A stretch of DNA of 24,947 nt from Nemertoderma westbladi. Its lineage: Eukaryota > Xenacoelomorpha > Nemertodermatida > Nemertodermatidae. Positions 8,032 to 18,109 of this stretch are shown in pieces. The position numbers and the translations under genes are program-made. The stretch covers positions 1 through 24,947 of the forward strand of contig JAUCBJ010008478.1 of assembly GCA_032718475.1 (NCBI GenBank), read 5' to 3'. The notes below the pieces were generated by a model that saw only the letters and a list, made by a program, of their open reading frames with translations, searched no databases and was not told where the DNA came from. Each line of letters begins with the position of its first letter. Position 1 is the stretch's first letter.

Positions 8032-10082
8032 ATGTGGATGCGGGTGTTGCGCATTGTCCTAATCATTAGCAACTGTTTCGTCAGTCTACTGGCTAACGGC
8101 GACATTCTACCAGAGTTTGCCTATTTCAATGGAAGTGAATCATCGGTGGAATTGAAATCATCGATTCATCCATCATTTGTCAATGGGTTTGCTTTTCGGG
8201 TGTGTCAAATCGGAAGCATTCTTAAATATCCAAACAGCCACAGTAACAATTACCTAAGTATTTCCGTTGTTGGAGGGGTAGATTCTCGGAAACTGGAAGT
8301 ATCCTTGGTTGGAACTGTCACTAACACGGTGCAGCTTCCGTTTATGGACGACAACGTTATCCAGCCGTCCTGGCATTATTTATCAATCGGACCCACTCCT
8401 GAAGGCATTTCGTTACGTTTAGAAGACACGTTAGTGTCTTCACAGGTTACACTTACTCTACCAAAAGAATTCTTACCAGACAGTGTGGATTCACTTATAG
8501 GTCTCGGTGGCGGTTTTACTGGGTGTCTGTATCAGGGGCCGCGGGTGGAATTCTCCAGGGCCAGTCTGCCCACCGCGATCGGGGTGCTGTGGGGTGAGTG
8601 CCCCTGTGGGTGCGATGCGAAGCCAACAGAGACGCCATGTGTGACGGTCCCGGTCGCCAAAGGCTGCGAAGCTGCTGTCTGCCCGACTGGCACCCAATGC
8701 TTTGGCATCCCTTCGTCGGAGGGGACCCCCGACTATTCCTGCTCCTGCGAGGCCGGTTACAGCGGTAATTCATGTGCCGATACTATAAACTACTGTCTTC
8801 TAGACCCCTGCTCTAATGAAGCGACTTGCGAAAACGTGGTTAACGGATTCTACTGTATCTGCGGGTGGCAGTGGAGAGGCGAGCGGTGCACTGAGCCGGT
8901 CCCCAACCCATGCGACGCGGAGCCTTGCGACGCAGCCACTCAGACGTGTCGCCACACCGAGTTCGGGCCGACATGCGACTGTCTCGTCGGGTACGTCGGC
9001 GGGGGTTCCCCCGGGGGGCAACCATGTCTACCCAACGACTTCTGCTACCCGAACCCGTGCGCCCTGGGGAACCATGTGCGTTGCGAGAACTTCCCGGACC
9101 AGGGGACCTATCGGTGCGTCTGCGACACCGCGCACACTGGGACGAACTGCGAGGCGACGCTAGTCTGCGCAGAGGGAAAACCCTGCGATAACGGAGGCGT
9201 GTGTAGGGAAGGGGGTTGCGAGTGTGTGAGCGGGACGGAAGGGCCGAACTGCGGGACTGTAACCGACAAATGCGACGGGGTTGAGTGCGGCGTGGGGAAG
9301 GTGTGTGAGAGCCTTGTGACTGGGAGTCAATGTGTCTGTCCGATGGTGGATGGACAACATTACACCGGGGACAATTGCGATATACTCGATCTATGTTATG
9401 CTTTCGTTTGTCACAATAACGGCCATTGTGAACCTTTCGACGGAGTTGCTACTTGTTTTTGTAACGGTTACCAAGGTAATCAGTGTCAGTACCCGCAGCT
9501 CTGTGCCAGCGAGATAAAAGATTGTTCGGGGGTGGGAACCTGTAAGTTGATGTCGGACAGCAACGAGTATTGCTTGTGTCCGTTCGGTTTTACTGGCGAC
9601 CGCTGTCAGATTGACGTCGACGAATGCGCGGCGGGTTTGCCGTGTAGCGGTCGAGGGAATTGCACGGACGGGGCCGGGGAGTTTAGCTGCAAGTGCGAGA
9701 CGGGGTACGAGGGTCCGCGATGCGAGGTGGAATTGGACACGTGCGTCGGGCTGCCGTGTCGCAACCGGGGCGTCTGTACGGGCGCGGCTGTCTGCCACTG
9801 CGACGGGACCGGGTTCGGGGGACCGCGATGCGACTCCCCGGTCGACGAATGCCTCGGCGTTGGTTGCGTCCACGATGGCCGCTGTTACGACGGGATTGAT
9901 GAGTTCTACTGTATGTGTAAACGCGGGTACGAGGGCGAGCTGTGCGGCTCCGATATAAACGAGTGTTCCGAGAATCCTTGCCTTCACGGGGATTGTTACC
10001 AGCGGAGCGTTGAGGCCAATTACGATAATCCTCTGTTAGAGGATCTATTAGGGGGGACGTTCAGTTACGATACAGCCGCAGG
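8032..10082 (+). CDS. Signal peptide, laminin-G-like domain and EGF repeats; Crumbs-like, first coding exon (partial gene)
   Basis: The exon encodes 683 complete codons plus two bases. Residues 1-23 form a signal peptide (R4, R7, then IVLIISNCFVSLL). Residues 24-190 resemble a laminin-G domain, with FRVCQIG, SWHYLSIG and GGGFTGCLYQG motifs. Eleven complete six-cysteine EGF repeats follow: 212-248, 255-286, 294-332, 338-373, 379-407, 414-449, 455-485, 491-525, 532-564, 571-600 and 607-638. A twelfth starts at C645 and is cut by the splice site. Calcium-binding motifs are visible (DVDEC 528, PVDEC 603, DINEC 641), as are Asp/Asn hydroxylation consensus sites (N268, D546, D620) and possible O-fucose sites (T265, T503). 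N33 and N543 are N-glycosylation sequons. The twelfth EGF carries a long insert (CYQRS, then FSYDTAAG) that I recall from Crumbs proteins, which organise apical epithelial polarity. An N-terminal laminin-G domain is not the Crumbs arrangement I know, so the family name is tentative. The ATG has A at -3, and no convincing acceptor lies upstream. Confidence 0.85.
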
Positions 10083-10088
10083 GTGAGT
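10083..10088 (+). promoter_or_regulatory. 5' splice donor
   Basis: The sequence GCAGG|GTGAGT fits the donor consensus. The in-frame TGA at 10084-10086 lies within the donor hexamer, so the open frame stops exactly where an intron would begin, in the middle of an EGF repeat. The exon would end in phase 2, after GG of a glycine codon. No acceptor completing the twelfth EGF (a CxC then GxxxxxC pattern) is visible between here and the minisatellite. Confidence 0.8.
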
Positions 10089-10363
10089 GACATTATTTTT
10101 TTAATCTTATTTAGGCCTATCTACTTGATTATTATTATTTTAGAACTTGTATTATTAGGGGTCGTTCCGCATAATATATATATATCTGTTTAATTTTTTT
10201 AATAATAATTCTCGAAGTTAAACTGTACCGGTATACATCGATGATCTACTTTTGACAACTAAATGCGGCTAAATTAAAGGTCACAATGCCACTCCTGTCA
10301 AGCTGCTCTTCCCCTACCACAATGGCTCTGTTACGCTTTGATAATCTTTAAGGTGGTCCTTAA
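10089..10363. other. Start of intron, no feature seen
   Basis: This is AT-rich sequence with one TAGGCCTA, one TACCGGTA, and a short TA run near 10170-10185. I see no second exon. Confidence 0.55.
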
Positions 10364-12007
10364 TAGTGTTGCAACGGGATCGGGATCCACAATTTTCTGG
10401 ATCCGGATTGCAACTGTAGGGATCCCGATCTTCGGGATTGAGATTTATAATTTTATTGCGGCCAAACTCATTGAAAACTTCAAATAGCTATATACCCTGC
10501 CCTCTTTATAGGAGTAGAAAAATTTTAAATCTCATGTACTAATATATACCTAGATACGTACCTGTTAAAATTACTCACTGAGACTTTTTTCAAATGGTCC
10601 ACAGACGTAGTTATTTTCCCTCGTACGTATTTCATTTCACATACATTTTAAATATAATTTCTGCAACATTTCTAATCTAGTATCTACTGCACTCTAACTG
10701 AAGCGCTGCCACATAAAAATGTTATTATGTTCAATAAAATGCAACTTAAGTGTTTCTATTATAGACATTCATACGTATATATTTAATACATTTAATTAAT
10801 GACATTCAGATGTAAATTCATGTAAAAATATGAGGAGGTGTGGTGTATACCTGAATACAAATTAAAATTTAGCAATTGTAACACAAAATCTGTATTTAAG
10901 AAATTAACCAAACCACAAATAAATCATAGAGCAGAAAGTTGCTCGCATTCAACCCCCTCTTAATCAGCACCCCGACCCAAAGGCACACAGAGGATTGATG
11001 ACAGGCAGGTATTAACAGAAAAATGGTGTTTTAAAAGTAATATATTTTAGGCGTGGAGGCGACCCAATTTGTAAGAAATATTATAACTTACCTTATGCCG
11101 TTTTAGTATTGATACCGAAATATTAATTTACCATGGCGATGTCTCAACAAAATTATTTAGCTATATTTATTCTGAAGAATCTCGATTAAATACTCGGCCA
11201 ATCATTTTGCGAGATAAACAATAAGCAAGCTGTCTTATTAGTCTGGGGCCTAACACTATTGCATGTCCTATAGAATTACACTTTGCTGGAATAGTAGTGA
11301 GGTGGATCTGGTTGGACTGATTCCTAGCCCGGCAAACACACCGGACGTGTTCTAGCACATATCTGACAACGACAAGTATGTTTCAGCTATATTTCGCCCT
11401 CTAACGGCACACTAGATAACTGCAGACGGATGAGCCTCCTTTGAATGACACAGTTAATGGTCTAGTACAAATTTGCCAACTTTCATCTAGAACGGGTTTA
11501 AAGCAAAGAAAATGGGACGATATTTAATGTTTAGACAAGTAGCCCTCTAGCGAGAGACTGATGATTTGATGGTGTCTGAAAGACCCTAAAAACTAAACTT
11601 ATGGTCTTGATGCCTACTAATTTTCGACTCGACAGCTTTAAATCCGACGAAGTTATATATAAGTAAGTCAAAATCGTAGCGACGATGATGACAGACAGTA
11701 CCGGTACCATTATTGAATGAACTATTTGCCATAATTGACCTACACAACACACCTCATATAGGCCTACCTCATAGATTTATCTTCATAAAATCAGTTATAG
11801 ATCATGTATATCAATCAATCCTTCATCAATCGTACATTGAAAATCCCCTAAAATTTTTAATTTTTACAGTAAAAATTGGACACATGTGTATTGTAGGCCT
11901 GTAGGGTACCGGACATGCAGATGCTCTTGCAGGCTACTGTAGCCATAGGGGGTCGGGATCGGGACTTTCCATCGATCTATCGAGATCGGGGACCCGTTGC
12001 AACACTA
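10364..12007. mobile_element. hAT-like non-autonomous transposon, 1.6 kb
   Basis: The left end TAGTGTTGCAACGGG (10364-10378) is the exact reverse complement of the right end (11993-12007), 15 bp. The TAGTGTTGCAAC start is characteristic of hAT-superfamily ends. Both ends also contain clustered GGGATC and GATCGGG words (10379-10440 and 11951-11992), forming subterminal inverted repeats. No hAT transposase is encoded; the short open frames at 11167-11358, 11531-11752 and 11713-11904 show no family motifs. The 8-bp target duplication expected for hAT is not seen: the left flank is GTCCTTAA and the right flank is GGGACAAC. The element may be old, rearranged or part of something larger. Confidence 0.7.
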
Positions 12008-12020
12008 GGGACAACCATAA

Positions 12021-12042
12021 GGGGGGGGGGGGGGGGGGGGGG
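12021..12042. repeat. Homopolymer run of 22 G
   Basis: This is an uninterrupted G tract 13 bp beyond the hAT-like right end and 28 bp before the minisatellite. Its length is uncertain, as for any long homopolymer. Confidence 0.9.
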
Positions 12043-15000
12043 ATAAGTAATTATTTTACAACATTTATTTTCTGTATGCTCCCGCCCCCTCCACCCACAT
12101 ATATAGGTTCGTCTATCTGTATGCTCCCATCCCCTCCATATAGGTACGTCTATCTGTATGCTCCCATCCCCTCTATAGGTACGTCTATCTGTAAGCTCCC
12201 ATCCCCTCTATAGGTACGTCTATCTGTATGCTCCCACCCCCTCTATAGGTACGTCTATCTGTATGCTCCCATCCCCTCTATAGGTACGTCTATCTGTATG
12301 CTCCCATCCCCTCTATAGGTACGTCTATCTGGATGCTCCCATCCCCTCTATAGGTACGTCTATCTGTATGCTCCCATCCCCTCTATAGGTACGTCTATCT
12401 GGATGCTCCCATACCCTCTATAGGTACGTCTATCTGTATGCTCCCATCCCCTCTATAGGTACGTCTATCTGTATGCTCCCACCCCCTCTATAGGTACGTC
12501 TATTTGTATGCTCCCACCCCCTCCATATAGGTACGTCTATCTGGATGCTCCCATCCCCTCTATAGGTACGTCTATCTGTATGCTCCCATCCCCTCTATAG
12601 GTACGTCTATCTGTATGCTCCCATCCCCTCTATAGGTACGTCTATCTGGATGCTCCCATCCCCTCTATAGGTACGTCTATCTGTATGCTCCCATCCCCTC
12701 TATAGGTACGTCTATCTGTATGCTCCCATCCCCTCTATAGGTTCGTCTATCTGTATGATCCCATCCCCTCTATAGGTACGTCTATCTGTATGCTCCCATC
12801 CCCTCTATAGGTACGTCGATCTGTATGCTCCCATCCCCTCTATAGGTACGTCTATCTGTATGCTCCCATCCCCTCTATAGGTACGTCTATCTGTATGCTC
12901 CCACCCCCTCCATATAGGTACGTCTATCTGTATGCTCCCATCCCCTCTATAGGTACGTCTATCTGTATGCTCCCATCCCCTCTATAGGTACGTCTATCTG
13001 TATGCTCCCATCCCCTCTATAGGTACGTCTATCTGTATGCTCCCACCCCCTCCATATAGGTACGTCTATCTGTATGCTCCCACCCCCTCCATATAGGTAC
13101 GTCTATCTGTATGCTCCCATCCCCTCTATAGGTACGTCTATCTGTATGCTCCCACCCCCTCCATATAGGTACGTCTATCTGTATGCTCCCATCCCCTCTA
13201 TAGGTACGTCTATCTGTATGCTCCCACCCCCTCCATAGGTAGGTACGTCTATCTGTATGCTCCCACCCCCTCCATATAGGTACGTCTATCTGTATGCTCC
13301 CATCCCCTCTATAGGTACGTCTATCTGTATGCTCCCACCCCCTCCATATAGGTACGTCTATCTGTATGCTCCCATCCCCTCTATAGGTACGTCTCTATCT
13401 GTATGCTCCCATCCCCTCTATAGGTACGTCTATCTGTATGCTCCCATCCCCTCTATAGGTACGTCTATCTGTATGCTCCCATCCCCTCTATAGGTACGTC
13501 TATCTGTATGCTCCCATCCCCTCTATAGGTACGTCTATCTGTATGCTCCCATCCCCTCTATAGGTACGTCTATCTGTATGCTCCCATCCCCTCTATAGGT
13601 ACGTCTATCTGTATGCTCCCATCCCCTCTATAGGTACGTCTATCTGTATGCTCCCATCCCCTCTATAGGTACGTCTATCTGTATGCTCCCATCCCCTCGA
13701 TAGGTACGTCTATCTGTATGCTCCCATCCCCTCTATAGGTACGTCTATCTGTATGCTCCCATCCCCTCTATAGGTACGTCTATCTGTATGCTCCCATCCC
13801 CTCTATAGGTACGTCTATCTGTATGCTCCCATCCCCTCTATAGGTACGTCTATCTGTATGCTCCCACCCCCTCCATATAGGTACGTCTATCTGTATGCTC
13901 CCATCCCCTCTATAGGTACGTCTATCTGTATGCTCCCATCCCCTCTATAGGTACGTCTATCTGTATGCTCCCATCCCCTCTATAGGTGCGTCTATCTGTA
14001 TGCTCCCACCCCCTCCATATAGGTACGTCTATCTGTATGCTCCCACCCCCTCCATATAGGTACGTCTATCTGTATGCTCCCATCCCCTCTATAGGTGCGT
14101 CTATCTGTATGCTCCCATCCCCTCTATAGGTACGTCTATCTGTATGCTCCCATCCCCTCTATAGGTACGTCTATCTGTATGCTCCCACCCCCTCCATATA
14201 GGTACGTCTATCTGTATGCTCCCATCCCCTCTATAGGTACGTCTATCTGTATGCTCCCATCCCCTCTATAGGTACGTCTATCTGTATGCTCCCATCCCCT
14301 ATATAGGTACGTCTATCTGTATGCTCCCATCCCCTCTATAGGTGCGTCTATCTGTATGCTCCCACCCCCTCTATAGGTACGTCTATCTGTATGCTCCCAT
14401 CCCCTCTATAGGTACGTCTATCTGTATGCTCCCATCCCCTGTATAGGTACGTCTATCTGTATGCTCCCATCCCCTCTATAGGTACGTCTATCTGTATGCT
14501 CCCACCCCCTCTATAGGTACGTCTATCTGTATGCTCCCATCCCCTCTATAGGTACGTCTATCTGTATGCTCCCATCCCCTCTATAGGTACGTCTATCTGT
14601 ATGCTCCCATCCCCTCTATAGGTACGTCTATCTGTATGCTCCCATCCCCTCTATAGGTACGTCTATCTGTATGCTCCCATCCCCTCTATAGGTACGTCTA
14701 TCTGTATGCTCCCATCCCCTCTATAGGTACGTCTATCTGTATGCTCCCATCCCCTCTATAGGTACGTCTATCTGTATGCTCCCATCCCCTCTATAGGTAC
14801 GTCTATCTGTATGCTCCCATCCCCTCTATAGGTACGTCTATCTGTATGCTCCCTTCCCCTCTATAGGTACGTCTATCTGTATGCTCCCACCCCCTCTATA
14901 GGTACGTATATCTGTATGCTCCCACCCCCTCTATAGGTACGTGTATCTGTATGCTCCCATCCCCTCTATAGGTACGTCTATCTGTATGCTCCCATCCCCT

Positions 15001-18000
15001 CTATAGGTACGTCTATCTGTATGCTCCCATCCCCTCTATAGGTACGTCTATCTGTATGCTCCCATCCCCTCTATAGGTACGTCTATCTGTATGCTCCCAT
15101 CCCCTCTATAGGTACGTCTATCTGTATGCTCCCATCCCCTCTATAGGTACGTCTATCTGTATGCTCCCATCCCCTCTATAGGTACGTCTATCTGTATGCT
15201 CCCATCCCCTCTATAGGTGCGTCTATCTGTATGCTCCCACTCCCTCCATATAGGTACGTCTATCTGTATGCTCCCATCCCCTCTATAGGTACGTCTATCT
15301 GTATGCTCCCATCCCCTCTATAGGTGCGTTTATCTGTATGCTCCCATCCCCTCTATAGGTACGTCTATCTGTATGCTCCCATCCCCTCTATAGGTACGTC
15401 TATCTGTATGCTCCCACCCCCTCCATATAGGTACGTCTATCTGTATGCTCCCATCCCCTCTATAGGTACGTCTATCTGTATGCTCCCATCCCCTCTATAG
15501 GTACGTCTATCTGTATGCTCCCATCCCCTCTATAGGTACGTCTATCTGTATGCTCCCATCCCCTCTATAGGTACGTCTATCTGTATGCTCCCATCCCCTC
15601 TATAGGTACGTCTATCTGTATGCTCCCATCCCCTCTATAGGTGCGTTTATCTGTATGCTCCCACCCCCTCCATATAGGTACGTCTATCTGTATGCTCCCA
15701 TACCCTCTATAGGTACGTCTATCTGTATGCTCCCACCCCCTCCATATAGGTACGTCTATCTGTATGCTCCCATCCCCTCTATAGGTACGTCTATCTGTAT
15801 GCTCCCATCCCCTCTATAGGTAGGTACGTCTATCTGTATGCTCCCATCCCCTCTATAGGTACGTCTATCTGTATGCTCCCATCCCCTCTATAGGTACGTC
15901 TATCTGTATGCTCCCACCCCCTCCATATAGGTACGTCTATCTGTATGCTCCCATCCCCTCTATAGGTACGTCTATCTGTATGCTCCCATCCCCTCTATAG
16001 GTACGTCTATCTGTATGCTCCCATCCCCTCTATAGGTACGTCTATCTGTATGCTCCCATCCCCTCTATAGGTACGTCTATCTGTATGCTCCCATCCCCTC
16101 TATAGGTACGTCTATCTGTATGCTCCCATCCCCTCTATAGGTACGTCTATCTGTATGCTCCCATCCCCTCTATAGGTACGTCTATCTGTATGCTCCCATC
16201 CCCTCTATAGGTACGTCTGTCGTCTATCTGTATGCTCCCATCCCCTCTATAGGTACGTCTATCTGTATGCTCCCATCCCCTCTATAGGTACGTCTATCTG
16301 TATGCTCCCATCCCCTCTATAGGTACGTCTATCTGTATGCTCCCATCCCCTCTATAGGGTACGTCTATCTGTATGCTCCCATCCCCTCTATAGGTACGTC
16401 TATCTGTATGCTCCCACCCCCTCCATATAGGTACGTCTATCTGTATGCTCCCATCCCCTCTATAGGTACGTCTATCTGTATGCTCCCATCCCCTCTATAG
16501 GTACGTCTATCTGTATGCTCCCATCCCCTCTATAGGTGCGTCTATCTGTATGCTCCCACTCCCTCCATATAGGTACGTCTATCTGTATGCTCCCATCCCC
16601 TCTATAGGTACGTCTATCTGTATGCTCCCATCCCCTCTATAGGTACGTCTATCTGTATGCTCCCATCCCCTCTATAGGTACGTCTATCTGTATGCTCCCA
16701 TCCCCTCTATAGGTACGTCTATCTGTATGCTCCCACCCCCTCCATATAGGTACGTCTATCTGTATGCTCCCATCCCCTCTATAGGTACGTCTATCTGTAT
16801 GCTCCCATCCCCTCTATAGGTACGTCTATCTGTATGCTCCCATCCCCTCTATAGGTACGTCTATCTGTATGCTCCCATCCCCTCTATAGGTACGTCTATC
16901 TGTATGCTCCCATCCCCTCTATAGGTACGTCTATCTGTATGCTCCCATCCCCTCTATAGGTACGTCTATCTGTATGCTCCCATCCCCTCTATAGGTACGT
17001 CTATCTGTATGCTCCCATCCCCTCTATAGGTACGTCTATCTGTATGCTCCCACCCCCTCTATAGGTACGTCTATCTGTATGCTCCCACCCCCTCTATAGG
17101 TACGTCTATCTGTATGCTCCCATCCCCTCTATAGGTACGTCTATCTGTATGCTCCCATCCCCTCTATAGGTACGTCTATCTGTATGCTCCCATCCCCTCT
17201 ATAGGTACGTCTATCTGTATGCTCCCATCCCCTCTATAGGTACGTCTATCTGTATGCTCCCATCCCCTCTATAGGTACGTCTATCTGTATGCTCCCATCC
17301 CCTCTATAGGTACGTCTATCTGTATGCTCCCATCCCCTCTATAGGTACGTCTATCTGTATGCTCCCATCCCCTCTATAGGTACGTCTATCTGTATGCTCC
17401 CTTCCCCTCTATAGGTACGTCTATCTGTATGCTCCCACCCCCTCCTATAGGTTCGTCTATCTGTATGCTCCCACCCCCTCCATATAGGTTCGTCTATCTG
17501 TATGCTCCCACCCCCTCCATATAGGTACGTCTATCTGTATGCTCCCATCCCCTCTATAGGTACGTCTATCTGTATGCTCCCATCCCCTCTATAGGTACGT
17601 CTATCTGTATGCTCCCATCCCCTGTATAGGTACGTCTATCTGTATGCTCCCACCCCCTCTATAGGTACGTATATCTGTATGCTCCCACCCCCCTCTATAG
17701 GTACGTCTATCTGTATGCTCCCATCCCCTCTATAGGTACGTCTATCTGTATGCTCCCATCCCCTCTATAGGTACGTCTATCTGTATGCTCCCATCCCCTG
17801 TATAGGTACGTCTATCTGTATGCTCCCATCCCCTGTATAGGTACGTCTATCTGTATGCTCCCACCCCCTCTATAGGTACGTGTATCTGTATGCTCCCATC
17901 CCCTCTATAGGTACGTCTATCTGTATGCTCCCATCCCCTCTATAGGTACGTCTATCTGTATGCTCCCATCCCCTCTATAGGTACGTCTATCTGTATGCTC

Positions 18001-18109
18001 CCATCCCCTCTATAGGTACGTCTATCTGTATGCTCCCATCCCCTCTATAGGTACGTCTATCTGTATGCTCCCATCCCCTCTATAGGTACGTCTATCTGTA
18101 TGCTCCCAT

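Noticed and set aside
9391-9987. 198-residue minus-strand open frame opposite the EGF repeats
   Set aside because: It is a shadow of the GC-rich EGF coding strand. The plus strand has clear six-cysteine repeats.
11167-11358. Possible transposase fragment in the hAT-like element
   Set aside because: The 63-residue minus-strand frame shows no hAT dimerisation or catalytic motifs.
13257-13493. 78-residue open frame rich in YRYVYLYAPIPS repeats
   Set aside because: It is a read-through of the minisatellite, open only because 35- and 37-bp monomers alternate here to give 72 bp. It has no gene context.
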